From: Chryseomicrobium sp. FSL W7-1435
GTDB lineage: Bacteria; Bacillota; Bacilli; Bacillales_A; Planococcaceae
Assembly: GCF_038595005.1 (NCBI RefSeq)
Contig: NZ_CP151997.1
Span: 1,054,001 to 1,118,000, forward strand
DNA: 64,000 nt
Direction of reading: 5' to 3'
Positions within the stretch are counted from its first letter, which is position 1; each line of letters opens with the position of its first letter. Positions 8,464 to 18,203 of the stretch are shown here, piece by piece. Below the pieces are notes generated by a model. The model made no database searches, was not told where the DNA came from, and was given only the letters and a program-made list of their open reading frames with translations. Position numbers and translations under genes: made by a program.

Positions 8464-11400
8464 ATGAGAGTGGGCAAAGAAAAGACGATTTCGTGGATGA
8501 CCGTGATTGCCTTAGTGATGGGTGTGTGGCTTCCATTTGTGCAAACAGCACCAGTGGTTGCACAAGAAACCCAACTGGCAGATACAACCAAAGAGGAACG
8601 TACGGTTCGAATGACATACGTTCGAGAGGATGGTCAGTTTGGCGACTGGAACATCTGGGCCTGGAATACTGGTGTCAAAGATGATCAGTTAGAGTTTCAA
8701 ACGAAAGAAGGCCAACAAGCAGTAGCCAATATTGCGGTAGGTCCGGATACAAAACAATTTGGTTTTGTATTGCGCAGCACATACGATTGGAACACAGCAC
8801 AAAAAGAGTTTGGAGATCGTTTTATACCAGTTAACTCAAACGATACGTTAACAAAAGCTTACGTAACGAGTGGTGTGGAAGAGATTCGTATCGTTCCTGA
8901 TGGCTCCAAACCCGTCATCGAACAAGGAAATGCGACATTTTATTACCGAGATAAAGAACTTTTTAAACAAGATTTAATGGGAACGATTGAGGACGTCAAA
9001 CTGAAATTTGCAGGCGATGTCTATGATATGACCTATGAACAACAAAACGAGCGCTTTGTCGTCGAGGTATCCTCGATTCCCAATGGAGTTACAACTTATA
9101 CGTATCTTGTAACACGTGATGGGGTGACGACAGAAGTAGCTGATCCTTATAACACGGTAGATGGCGTTTCTTCTATCGATTTCAGACAAGCAGACCTTGT
9201 GGTGACTGGAGATGTGGTGCCACAAGTGATTACTTCAACTGACCAAGCGGTTTTGAATCTTTCTATAGAAGGACTAACGGAAGGTCTTACAATCTCATCA
9301 ATCGTAGTGGATGATTCAGCACTTGGTGGGACAGGAGCTCTTCCAATCGATCCAGCTGTTTCCAAGATCACCTTGTCGGTAAAAGATACTATTTCGACAG
9401 GTGTGAAAGAACTACCAATAGTAGTGAAAGATTCTTATGGAAATAGTTATTCAAGTTCGGTAGAAGTTGAAGTCGCACAATCACCTGGAGAAGCCTTGGA
9501 GTGGGATGAATCCGTCATTTACTTTATGCTGACGGACCGATTCTTTGATGGGGATTCTTCGAATAATGATCCATACGACATCCAGTATGATTCATCAAAA
9601 CGAGGAACTTATCAAGGGGGAGACTTAAAGGGGATCACTGAAAAGCTTGATTATTTAGACGACCTTGGAGTGAACACAGTATGGATCAGTCCGATTGTCG
9701 ACAATGTGAAATACGATGTGCGTTTAGGCGAAGATGGGGAGCCTTATTACGGCTACCACGGGTATTGGGCAAACGATTTTTCAAAGCTGAATCCTCATTT
9801 TGGCACTATGGAAGAATTACACGAATTAATCGATGAGCTACATGCTCGTGATATGAAGCTGATGGTAGATGTGGTGTTGAATCACTCAGGTTATGGATTG
9901 AAAGATGTCGACGCCAATCTGTCAAATCCTCCAGCCGGCTATCCGACTGAAGAGGACCGTGCACCTTTCCGTGACCTGTTGCGTCAGGGATCCACAGTTG
10001 GAACTGATGAAGTGGTAGGAGAATTAGCAGGCCTACCTGACTTTAAAACAGAAGATCCAGCGGTGCGTCAACAAATCATCGACTGGCAAACACAATGGTT
10101 AGATATGGCCACAACACCTAATGGCAACACAATTGATGCATTCCGAGTAGATACTGTGAAGCACGTAGAGGATGCGACATGGACAGCTTTGAAAGCTGAA
10201 CTTACGGAGAAGAAGCCTGATTTCAAATTGATTGGGGAAGCATGGGGAGCAAGTGCTAGCAACTCTTTAGGTTATTTACAATCTGGAATGATGGATTCTC
10301 TTCTTGATTTTGAATTCAAATCAATTGCGCGCTCGCTAGTAGATGGCAACATCAAAGTAGCGAATGATTCTTTACAAGCACGCCATGACAAACTTTCTAA
10401 TACAGCCACTTTAGGACAGTTTTTGGGAAGTCATGATGAAGACGGGTTCTTGCATAATGTTGGCGGTGATAAAGGAAAATTAAAAGTAGCGGCTTCTTTA
10501 CAAGCAACAGCTAAAGGACAACCAGTCATTTATTACGGCGAAGAACTTGGCCAGTCAGGTGCCAATAATTATCCGTACTATGACAACCGCTACAATTTGG
10601 CATGGGATCAAGTAGAAGGAAATGATGTCCTTGCCCATTACACGAAACTATTGAATTTCCGTGCGGATCACTCTGCAGCATTTGCTAAAGGAGAGCGTAA
10701 AACTCTCACAAGCTCTGACGAGGACAATCTATTGTTCTTTGAGCATAGCTACCAAAACGATGCAGTTTATGTGGGACTCAATGTAGCAACCGAGTCGCAG
10801 CAAGTGACGATTCAAACGGACCAGCCAAATGGTCAACTTACAGAACACTATTCTGGCAAGACAATTACGCTCGATGAGACAGGAAAAGCTGTAGTAGCAA
10901 TTCCGTCGAATGCAGATGGCGGGACTGTTCTACTGACAGTTCCTAATGGTCACATAACGGCAGTACAATCTGGAGAAACGGCTGGGGAAGAAGTGGCACC
11001 TGTGCCAGACAACCATATCCGCATTCACTACAACCGAACAGACGGCAACTATGACAATTTTGGTGCTTGGTTGTGGAATGATGTAGCTAGCCCATCGGCG
11101 AACTGGCCTGTAGGTGCAACGATGTTTAAAAACACAGACAGCTACGGTAGCTATATTGACGTACCATTAGCTTCTGGAGCGAAAAACATCGGATTCCTCG
11201 TCATGGATATTACAAAAGGTGATGCAGGAAAAGATGGTGGCGACAAAGGATTTACCATTGTCTCTCCCGAACAAAATGAAATTTGGATCAAGCAAGGAGA
11301 TAACACGGTCTATACGTATGAACCAGTTGAGTTAGCAGAAAACACGGTTCGTATTCATTACACGCGAGATTCTGGCGATTACGAAAACTTCGGTATTTGG

Positions 11401-14022
11401 AACTGGGGCGATGTAGCTAATCCATCTGCCAATTGGCCGACGGATGCAGCAAACTTCAGTGGAGTAGATCGCTATGGTGCGTATGTAGATATCCTTCTTA
11501 CAGAAGATGCAAGAGAGATTGGTTTCTTGATTGTCAATGAAGCCACGCAAGAAAAAGATGGTGGAGATAAGTCCTTTAACCTTCTTGATAAATACAATCG
11601 ACTTTGGATCAAGCAAGGAGACGATACGGTTTACATCAGCCCTTATGGCGATGTGGCAACTGGACTCCTCACGGGTGAGGTCGTTTCTGAAGATACCATA
11701 AGACTTGGTTTCACAATGACAGATGGCCTTGATCCAGAGCGATTAAAAACTGAGCTAGCGATTACAGATGCTACAGGTGCCTCAATTCCGGTAAGTGACG
11801 TGGTAATTGCAGATGATAAAACTGTCACTGTTACAGCTACATTTGAACTTGGTAAATTACCACTTTCCATTACGTATGCTGGTCGCACGGTTTCGGCTAA
11901 AGCTGGATGGCGCTTAATCGATTCCCTCTATGCATATGAGGGAGATGACTTAGGAGCAAGTTATTCGAAAGGCGATGTGACATTAAAACTATGGGCACCA
12001 ACAGCTACTGAAGTTATAGCAAACTTTTATGATAAGAATGATGCTTCTAAACAAATCGGTTCTCTACCGCTCACACTTGGTGAATCGGGCGTATGGTCCG
12101 TCCAGGCCACGGCGAAGCAACTGAAAGTTAAGGACTTAAAAGGCTACTACTATCAGTACGAAGTCACGAATGATGGTGTGACAAAACAAGTACTTGACCC
12201 TTACGCCAAGTCAATGGCTGCTTTCACTGTTAACACGGAAGGTCAACCTGGTGAGGACGGGGACGTTGTAGGAAAGGCAGCCATTATCGATTTAAAAGGC
12301 ACTGATCCTAAAGGATTTTCACATGCCAAAATTGATGGCTATGAAAAGCGTGAAGACGCTATTATTTACGAAGTTCATGTACGTGATTTCACATCAGATC
12401 CAACGATTGATAAAGAGTTAAAATCCAGATGGGGTTCATATACGGCATTGATTGACAAGCTGGATTACATCCAATCATTGGGTGTCACTCATATTCAATT
12501 GCTTCCGGTCATGGCTTGGTACTACGGTGACGAAACGCAGATGAATGAGCGCGAATTGGACTACTCTGCTGGTGGCAATGAATACAACTGGGGCTATGAC
12601 CCACATAGCTATTTCTCGCCAGATGGAGCTTACTCAGAAGACCCAACGGACCCAGAACTTCGCATCAAAGAGTTAAAGCAATTGATTGATGCCATTCATG
12701 ATCGTGAGATGGGCGTTATCCTAGATGTTGTTTATACGCATATGGCAAAAGCGTCTCATTTGAATGACATCGTCCCAGACTATTATGCATTCCAAGATGC
12801 CAACGGAAACTTCTTAGGTGGGTTCGGAAACAACTTAGCGACCAACCACGTGATGGCTGAAAAATTAATGGTGGACTCTGTGAAATACTGGTTTGATGAA
12901 TACAAAATTGATGGCATGCGTTTTGACATGATGGGGGATGCGACGTATCCTTCGATTCAAAATGCTTATGACGCTGCAGCTGAAATCAATCCCGATGCAT
13001 TATTTATCGGTGAAGGCTGGAGAACATTTGCAGGTCACATCGCGGATCCATCCCTTGCTGACATGGGAGCGGATCAAGATTGGATGAACAAAACAGATGA
13101 TGTTGGTGTATTCTCAGATGAAATTCGTAACGAATTGAAATCTGGTTTTGGTTCTGAAGGGGAGCCTCGCTTCTTAACTGGTGGTGCACGCTCTATCGAC
13201 ACGATTTTCAACAATATTAAAGGGCAGCCTTCCAATACGGCACACGATGACCCAGGCGATATGGTGCAGTATATAGAAGCACATGACAACATGACACTGT
13301 ATGATGTCATTGCCCAGTCCATTAAAAAAGATCCGGCTATTCCGGAAAATAATCTTGAAATCCATAAGCGTATGCGAGTCGGGAACGCCCTGATCTTAAC
13401 ATCTCAAGGAACAGCCTTCCTACATGCTGGGCAAGAGTATGGTCGCACTAAACAGTGGTTTGGAGAAGGGGTTCCGGAACAAAAGTATCATGAACTGGAA
13501 GATGCAGAAGGCAATTCGTTCGGTTACTTCATTCATGATTCGTATGATTCTTCCGATGCCATCAATATGTTTGATTGGCAAAAAGCGACCAATAAAAAGC
13601 TATACTCTATTAACACAACCACTAGCGCTTACACAGAAGGGTTGATTAAACTTCGTCGCTCGACTGATGCCTTCCGTCTAGGGGACAAAGCACTCGTCGA
13701 CTCTAACGTGAAGTTACTCGACATTCCTGAAGTGGCAGCTTCTGATTTGGCGATGGCTTATGAAAACAAATCAACAGATGGCACAGGAACCTATTATGTA
13801 TTTGTTAATGCGGATACAAAATCCCGTACATTTACGTTAGGGAATCTCGACCTATCCAAAGGGGAAGTAGTAGTGGATAGTGACGAGGCAGGCGTTAAAA
13901 AAGTGAAGAAAGCTTCAGGGTTTACACTTTCTTCATCGGCATTAAAACTTGAGCCTCTCACAACAGTAGTTGTGAAGGTAGCCGAGCCGAAAGGAAAGTC
14001 AAAAGGCAAAGGCAAGAACTAA
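8464..14022 (+). CDS. Secreted amylopullulanase with two GH13 catalytic sites
   Basis: An extracellular enzyme of about 1852 residues predicted to cut alpha-1,4 and alpha-1,6 bonds of starch, pullulan and glycogen. Start is ATG 8464 or, with better spacing from GAGAGGA, GTG 8470; either gives a signal peptide cut near VVAQE. Order: CBM41-like domain (about 40-145), two E-set/Ig-like regions, amylase GH13 (about 345-745; DVVLNH, nucleophile Asp563 in FRVD, Glu592 in GEAW, Asp658 in SHDED), two CBM41 copies (about 853-1058), linker, CBM48 (about 1173-1260) and type I pullulanase GH13 (YNWGYDP at 1374, Asp1488, Glu1517 in GEGW, Asp1608 in EAHDN). Both active sites look intact. The amylase-then-pullulanase order recalls the alkaline amylopullulanase of Bacillus sp. 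KSM-1378. The C-terminus is Lys/Gly-rich without a sorting motif. Confidence 0.95.
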   Translation: MRVGKEKTISWMTVIALVMGVWLPFVQTAPVVAQETQLADTTKEERTVRMTYVREDGQFGDWNIWAWNTGVKDDQLEFQTKEGQQAVANIAVGPDTKQFGFVLRSTYDWNTAQKEFGDRFIPVNSNDTLTKAYVTSGVEEIRIVPDGSKPVIEQGNATFYYRDKELFKQDLMGTIEDVKLKFAGDVYDMTYEQQNERFVVEVSSIPNGVTTYTYLVTRDGVTTEVADPYNTVDGVSSIDFRQADLVVTGDVVPQVITSTDQAVLNLSIEGLTEGLTISSIVVDDSALGGTGALPIDPAVSKITLSVKDTISTGVKELPIVVKDSYGNSYSSSVEVEVAQSPGEALEWDESVIYFMLTDRFFDGDSSNNDPYDIQYDSSKRGTYQGGDLKGITEKLDYLDDLGVNTVWISPIVDNVKYDVRLGEDGEPYYGYHGYWANDFSKLNPHFGTMEELHELIDELHARDMKLMVDVVLNHSGYGLKDVDANLSNPPAGYPTEEDRAPFRDLLRQGSTVGTDEVVGELAGLPDFKTEDPAVRQQIIDWQTQWLDMATTPNGNTIDAFRVDTVKHVEDATWTALKAELTEKKPDFKLIGEAWGASASNSLGYLQSGMMDSLLDFEFKSIARSLVDGNIKVANDSLQARHDKLSNTATLGQFLGSHDEDGFLHNVGGDKGKLKVAASLQATAKGQPVIYYGEELGQSGANNYPYYDNRYNLAWDQVEGNDVLAHYTKLLNFRADHSAAFAKGERKTLTSSDEDNLLFFEHSYQNDAVYVGLNVATESQQVTIQTDQPNGQLTEHYSGKTITLDETGKAVVAIPSNADGGTVLLTVPNGHITAVQSGETAGEEVAPVPDNHIRIHYNRTDGNYDNFGAWLWNDVASPSANWPVGATMFKNTDSYGSYIDVPLASGAKNIGFLVMDITKGDAGKDGGDKGFTIVSPEQNEIWIKQGDNTVYTYEPVELAENTVRIHYTRDSGDYENFGIWNWGDVANPSANWPTDAANFSGVDRYGAYVDILLTEDAREIGFLIVNEATQEKDGGDKSFNLLDKYNRLWIKQGDDTVYISPYGDVATGLLTGEVVSEDTIRLGFTMTDGLDPERLKTELAITDATGASIPVSDVVIADDKTVTVTATFELGKLPLSITYAGRTVSAKAGWRLIDSLYAYEGDDLGASYSKGDVTLKLWAPTATEVIANFYDKNDASKQIGSLPLTLGESGVWSVQATAKQLKVKDLKGYYYQYEVTNDGVTKQVLDPYAKSMAAFTVNTEGQPGEDGDVVGKAAIIDLKGTDPKGFSHAKIDGYEKREDAIIYEVHVRDFTSDPTIDKELKSRWGSYTALIDKLDYIQSLGVTHIQLLPVMAWYYGDETQMNERELDYSAGGNEYNWGYDPHSYFSPDGAYSEDPTDPELRIKELKQLIDAIHDREMGVILDVVYTHMAKASHLNDIVPDYYAFQDANGNFLGGFGNNLATNHVMAEKLMVDSVKYWFDEYKIDGMRFDMMGDATYPSIQNAYDAAAEINPDALFIGEGWRTFAGHIADPSLADMGADQDWMNKTDDVGVFSDEIRNELKSGFGSEGEPRFLTGGARSIDTIFNNIKGQPSNTAHDDPGDMVQYIEAHDNMTLYDVIAQSIKKDPAIPENNLEIHKRMRVGNALILTSQGTAFLHAGQEYGRTKQWFGEGVPEQKYHELEDAEGNSFGYFIHDSYDSSDAINMFDWQKATNKKLYSINTTTSAYTEGLIKLRRSTDAFRLGDKALVDSNVKLLDIPEVAASDLAMAYENKSTDGTGTYYVFVNADTKSRTFTLGNLDLSKGEVVVDSDEAGVKKVKKASGFTLSSSALKLEPLTTVVVKVAEPKGKSKGKGKN

Positions 14023-14028
14023 ATGGGG

Positions 14029-14058
14029 CAGGGTCAGCATTCGCTGGCCCTGTTTTGT
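14029..14058 (+). terminator. Intrinsic terminator after the amylopullulanase
   Basis: A 10-bp stem (CAGGGTCAGC / GCTGGCCCTG) with a four-base loop is followed by TTTTGTTGTTT. Confidence 0.85.
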
Positions 14059-14194
14059 TGTTTAGCCGATAAATCGGAAAAACCCTCCGATTCGGAGCAA
14101 AAGCCGGAAGATACTTACTCAAACATCGACGATACTCTCGTAATCCTCCCGAACAGCAACCACCGAATTATCCACTCAATATTCAGAAAACTAA

Positions 14195-14224
14195 TTGTCA
14201 AACTACTCCAAACTATGCTACAGT
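14195..14224 (+). promoter_or_regulatory. Candidate promoter of the RpiR operon
   Basis: TTGTCA (14195-14200), an 18-base spacer ending TGC, and TACAGT (14219-14224) form a sigma-A promoter with an extended -10. Confidence 0.5.
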
Positions 14225-14233
14225 ACTAACAAC

Positions 14234-14257
14234 AAAATGAAGTCTAAACTTCGTTTT
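14234..14257. promoter_or_regulatory. Inverted repeat, candidate RpiR operator
   Basis: GAAGT-CTAA-ACTTC (14239-14252), flanked by A and T runs, lies between the predicted -10 and the ribosome-binding site of the regulator gene. Its form resembles the GAA-N-TTC palindromes reported for RpiR/MurR regulators, so autoregulation is plausible. Confidence 0.4.
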
Positions 14258-14285
14258 AAAAAAAGAGAAGGAAGTGCTTCGTATA

Positions 14286-15140
14286 GTGGAACAATTCCTC
14301 ACACAAAAGATTGAACAATTGTTTCCGACACTTTCAAAATCCCAACAGCGAGTCGCAAAGCTAGTACTGGATGACCCGACAGCCGTTCTTCTCCATTCCG
14401 CAGCAGAGCTTGGCAAACGGGCAGCTACGAGCGAGACGACCGTCATTCGATTTTGCTATACATTAGGGCTGACAGGCTATACACAGCTGCAAAATGAGAT
14501 GACTTCCACAGTGGTAAAAACCAGTTCGCTCGGCGCCTATATGGCATCTAAAGAATCAATGAGTACGAAAGATCATGTAGCAGCAGAAATCATGCGTGAT
14601 TTTAGTCATCAGCTTGAAGAAATAGGACAAGCTATTGATGAGGAATTATTTTCTGTTGCTACAGAAAAGTTGCACCACGCCAAAAAAATCGTGTTGATTG
14701 GGGAAGGGGCTTCGTATATTGCGGCACAGTGGTTCGGCTTTACTTTATCGATGCTGCGACCCAATGTGCAAGTAGGCACAAAAGATTCCACCTCGCTCAT
14801 TCAACTGTACCGAGATGCAGATGCTGAAACTCTGGTAGTCATCATCTCTTTACACCGTTACTACAAAGAATCTTTAGAAGTAACAGAACACCTGCAAAAA
14901 TTAGGTGCACAAGTCCTTGCTATAACGGATTCTAGTGTAGCGCCAGTCACTCGCTTTGCCGATTATTGTTTCGCATTAAAAGGGAACCAGACGTCAACAA
15001 TTGATTTAATCCCCTCTGTGATGGCGTTTTTGAACACATTAGTTGCAGGAATGATGAAACAAGACATGTCGTATTATAAAGAACAGAAAGAAAAGTATGA
15101 GCAGATGCATCTGCTCTATTTACAAAAGAGATGGAGTTGA
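14286..15140 (+). CDS. RpiR/MurR family transcriptional regulator
   Basis: A 284-residue regulator with the standard layout: N-terminal winged HTH_6 domain (about 1-77; LSKSQQRVAKLVLDDP, then SETTVIRFCYTLGLTGY as recognition helix) and a C-terminal SIS domain (about 115-250; IVLIGEGASYIAAQWF). GTG 14286 is preferred over the in-frame GTG 14274, which lies too close to AGAAGGA. It is the first gene of a compact operon; the next gene starts at its stop codon. It probably senses a phosphorylated or acylated metabolite of the pathway downstream. Ligand unknown. Confidence 0.88.
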   Translation: MEQFLTQKIEQLFPTLSKSQQRVAKLVLDDPTAVLLHSAAELGKRAATSETTVIRFCYTLGLTGYTQLQNEMTSTVVKTSSLGAYMASKESMSTKDHVAAEIMRDFSHQLEEIGQAIDEELFSVATEKLHHAKKIVLIGEGASYIAAQWFGFTLSMLRPNVQVGTKDSTSLIQLYRDADAETLVVIISLHRYYKESLEVTEHLQKLGAQVLAITDSSVAPVTRFADYCFALKGNQTSTIDLIPSVMAFLNTLVAGMMKQDMSYYKEQKEKYEQMHLLYLQKRWS

Positions 15141-15145
15141 AAAGT

Positions 15146-16276
15146 ATGGTGCCCCCGTTATCAGAAACGTTAAGTCGTCACTATAATCATTTGCACGCCA
15201 ATCCTGAAGTCAGTTGGTCTGAACATGAAACAACACAATACTTAGTTCAGGAGCTAAAAGCGCTTGGCCTATCGCCGCAACGCTTTGAAGACATGACAGG
15301 ACTGTATGTTGATATAGGAAAAGGGACGCCTCGAGTTGGGCTAAGAGCAGATATTGATGCCTTGTGGCAAGAAGTGGACGGCGAATTTCAAGCGAATCAC
15401 TCCTGTGGTCATGATGGCCATATGACAATGGCTTTAGGGGCTGCGCAAATCTTGTCAGCAAAAGCAGATCGCCTTCCAGGAGCAGTTCGAGTAGTATTTC
15501 AACCGGCTGAAGAAAAGGGGAACGGAGCGCTTGCCCTCTTAGAAAAAGGCGTGATCGACCCGCTCAGTTATTTGTTTGGTGTCCATGTTCGCCCCCTCAT
15601 TGAATTGCCGGAAGGAATTCACAGTCCCGCTTTGCATCACGGAGCGGCTCGAATGATTCGCGGCACTATCACTGGAGTTGAAGCCCATGGGGCACGTCCT
15701 GAAGAAGGCATCAATGCCATTGAAGCGGCATCGGCACTTGTTGATGCGTTGAAACGCATTTGGATCCAACCCGGAAAATCTGGCTCGATTAAGATGACCC
15801 AAATTCAAGCTGGGGGAACAGCCGTCAACATCATTCCAGGAACCGCAACCTTTTCTCTTGACTGCCGGGCTCAACAAAATGAAACGATGGATTTGTTAAT
15901 GGCCGGTTTAGATAAAGCAATTGCTTCTGTTCAAGCTCTTTATGGAGTGACCATCGATTTTCATATAGGGGCTGCAATCGTTGCCGCGCAAGTAGACGCA
16001 GAGGCCGCAGATTTAATGAAACAAGCAATCACACAAGTTGTTGGGGAACAACGCTGTGGTGCAGAAATCGTTTCTCCAGGTGGGGAGGACTTCCATTACT
16101 TCACGTTCCACAAACCTAAGTTAAAGACAACTATGTTAGGTCTAGGATGTGGGGTGACCCCAGGACTTCATCATCCGAAAATGACATTTACTTCTTCTTA
16201 TCTTGAAGATGGAGCTTTTATATTGGCTCGAGCAGCCCAGCTTGCACTGGAAAAGCTTGAGGAGGAAGCCAAGTGA
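15146..16276 (+). CDS. M20D amidohydrolase, candidate N-succinyl-L-amino acid desuccinylase
   Basis: A 376-residue zinc amidohydrolase of the aminoacylase/carboxypeptidase subgroup. Motifs include GLRADIDAL, NHSCGHDGHM (metal-binding Cys and His), FQPAEEKGNGA (catalytic Glu), GVEAHGARPEEG (dimerisation domain) and SPGGEDFHYF. ATG 15146 has GGAG nine bases upstream; ATG 15131, overlapping the regulator stop, is the alternative. Beside a GNAT transferase and an NSAR-type enolase, the likely reaction is removal of a succinyl group from an L-amino acid, the last step of the D-to-L route described in Geobacillus kaustophilus. The substrate is inferred from context only. Confidence 0.82.
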   Translation: MVPPLSETLSRHYNHLHANPEVSWSEHETTQYLVQELKALGLSPQRFEDMTGLYVDIGKGTPRVGLRADIDALWQEVDGEFQANHSCGHDGHMTMALGAAQILSAKADRLPGAVRVVFQPAEEKGNGALALLEKGVIDPLSYLFGVHVRPLIELPEGIHSPALHHGAARMIRGTITGVEAHGARPEEGINAIEAASALVDALKRIWIQPGKSGSIKMTQIQAGGTAVNIIPGTATFSLDCRAQQNETMDLLMAGLDKAIASVQALYGVTIDFHIGAAIVAAQVDAEAADLMKQAITQVVGEQRCGAEIVSPGGEDFHYFTFHKPKLKTTMLGLGCGVTPGLHHPKMTFTSSYLEDGAFILARAAQLALEKLEEEAK

Positions 16277-17070
16277 TTCATTTTACGGAACTAACGACTC
16301 GAGACCAACTAGAAGCGATGCAGGAATTGGAGCGTGTCATATGGAATATGGCTCCGATTCCGCTGCATCAAACGATGACATCCATTAAGCATGGAGGATT
16401 GATTATTGGCGCTTATGAGGGACAGCAATTGATAGGGTTTAGCTACGGTTTTCCGGGCTATCAGTCAGGTCAAAGTTATCTGTGTTCGCATATGCTCGGT
16501 ATTCATCCAGACTACCGCTCTCAAAAAATAGGTGAAAAGCTTAAGCTAGAACAGCAGAAACGTGCTCTTGAAAAAGGCTACTCCCATATGGTTTGGACCT
16601 ATGATCCATTAGAGTCTCGAAACGGCTATCTAAACCTTAGCAAGTTACAAGCGGTTACATTTACATATCTAGAAAACTGTTACGGGGAGATGCAGGACGG
16701 TCTCAATGCAGGACTTCCATCCGACCGTTTTGAGGTCTACTGGCCAACTGATGCTGAGCGGACTCTGGTAGACTCCCCAGCGCCTAAAAAACTTGCAGAG
16801 ATTGAGTGGCAAGATGGGCTTCCCGTGTTATGCAAAATTCAATCTGTTTCTAATGAAGCCAGCTATCATGTCCCGATTCCAAAAGACTTTCAAAAGATCA
16901 AACAGCAAAATCCTGATTTGGCTGTAGATTGGCGACTCCAATCACGAGCTATCTTTCAAAATCTCATGAAATATGACTATTGCGCGGTAGAGCTCGTTCA
17001 AGGTGAACAGTACAACCACTATGTATTTATAAAAAAATCGCACGTTTTATTTGGAGGGAACTCGCTATGA
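16273..17070 (+). CDS. GNAT acyltransferase, candidate D-amino acid N-succinyltransferase
   Basis: A 265-residue GCN5-related N-acyltransferase. GTG start overlaps the preceding stop as GTGA, with GAGGAGG upstream. The GNAT acyl-CoA site is visible as [19 protein letters not shown] (motif A, residues about 75-93), followed by [20 protein letters not shown], typical of a larger GNAT subgroup. The G. kaustophilus D-to-L amino acid pathway has a GNAT succinyltransferase next to NSAR and a desuccinylase, exactly this trio. Other acyl donors cannot be excluded. Confidence 0.82.
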   Translation: MIHFTELTTRDQLEAMQELERVIWNMAPIPLHQTMTSIKHGGLIIGAYEGQQLIGFSYGFPGYQSGQSYLCSHMLGIHPDYRSQKIGEKLKLEQQKRALEKGYSHMVWTYDPLESRNGYLNLSKLQAVTFTYLENCYGEMQDGLNAGLPSDRFEVYWPTDAERTLVDSPAPKKLAEIEWQDGLPVLCKIQSVSNEASYHVPIPKDFQKIKQQNPDLAVDWRLQSRAIFQNLMKYDYCAVELVQGEQYNHYVFIKKSHVLFGGNSL

Positions 17071-18179
17071 AAATTGTACAAGTAACGTTACGCCATCTAC
17101 AAATGGAGATGAAAAGTCCGTTCACCACGAGCTTTGGAACCTTTCAGACGAAAGAGTTTATTCTATTGGAGGCGGTGGATGAACAGGGAACTATTGGGTA
17201 CGGAGAATCTGTGGCTTTCTCAGCTCCTTGGTACAACGAAGAAACTATGAAGACCAACTGGCATATGCTTGAAGACTTTTTGATTCCTCTGATTCTAGGC
17301 AAAGACTTGCAGCACCCAGATGAAGTGAGTGAAGTATTTGCACCAATTCGTAAAAACAATATGGCTAAATCAACGATTGAAGGGGCTGTTTGGGACATTT
17401 ACGCTCAACAGACCAATCAATCTTTAGCCCAAGCTTTAGGTGGAAATAAAACGGCTATTGATGTAGGTATCAGTATCGGTATCCAAAATTCAGTGGAAGA
17501 ATTAGTGGAAGTAGTTCGTGGTTACGTGGAGGAAGGGTACAAGCGTATCAAAGTAAAAATTAAGCCAGGCTGGGATGTGGTAGTTATGCGTACTTTACGC
17601 GAAGCATTTCCAACTGTCGCAATTATGGCAGATGCCAATTCCGCCTATTCCCTTAAAGATGTTGAGTTGCTTCAACAGCTAGATCAATTTGATCTAACCA
17701 TGATTGAACAGCCACTCGCATCAGATGATATTGTTGATCACGCTTCCTTACAGAAACAACTGTCGACGGCTATTTGCCTGGATGAAAGTATCCACTCTCT
17801 AGAAGATGCTCGCAAAGCAGTGGAACTCGGTTCGACTCAAATCATCAATATTAAAATAGGGCGTGTTGGAGGACTGACAGAAGCTAAGAAAATCCATGAT
17901 TATTGCATGGAAAAGGGTATTCCAGTTTGGTGTGGCGGTATGTTAGAAGCGGGGATTGGGCGGGCACACAATGTGGCACTAACGACATTGCCAAACTTTA
18001 GTTTGCCAGGAGATACAGCGGGTTCGTCACGCTACTGGGAAAAAGACATTATTTCACCAGAAGTCGTAGTAGAAGATGGAGTCATTCACGTACCTCAACA
18101 GGCAGGTATCGGCTACGAACTAAATATAGAAGCCGTGGAAGAATACACAGTCATGAAGAAAACATACAACTTAGAGTAA
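17067..18179 (+). CDS. N-succinylamino acid racemase / o-succinylbenzoate synthase-family enolase
   Basis: A 370-residue enolase-superfamily enzyme of the MLE subgroup. The catalytic lysines of the NSAR/OSBS family are present: Lys164-x-Lys166 ([10 protein letters not shown]) and Lys263 ([10 protein letters not shown]). Metal ligands are Asp189 (MADANSAY), Glu214 (MIEQPL) and Asp239 (LDESIHS). Start overlaps the GNAT stop as ATGA. No other menaquinone genes are nearby and the partners match the succinylamino acid route, so racemisation of N-succinyl-amino acids is the favoured role; OSBS activity often coexists in this family. Confidence 0.88.
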   Translation: MKIVQVTLRHLQMEMKSPFTTSFGTFQTKEFILLEAVDEQGTIGYGESVAFSAPWYNEETMKTNWHMLEDFLIPLILGKDLQHPDEVSEVFAPIRKNNMAKSTIEGAVWDIYAQQTNQSLAQALGGNKTAIDVGISIGIQNSVEELVEVVRGYVEEGYKRIKVKIKPGWDVVVMRTLREAFPTVAIMADANSAYSLKDVELLQQLDQFDLTMIEQPLASDDIVDHASLQKQLSTAICLDESIHSLEDARKAVELGSTQIINIKIGRVGGLTEAKKIHDYCMEKGIPVWCGGMLEAGIGRAHNVALTTLPNFSLPGDTAGSSRYWEKDIISPEVVVEDGVIHVPQQAGIGYELNIEAVEEYTVMKKTYNLE

Positions 18180-18203
18180 CGTACAGAAATTAGAGGTGTT
18201 CAT

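Noticed and set aside
15539-15877. 112-codon minus-strand frame within the M20 amidohydrolase gene
   Set aside because: Antisense shadow of a well-supported gene; no ribosome site or family features.
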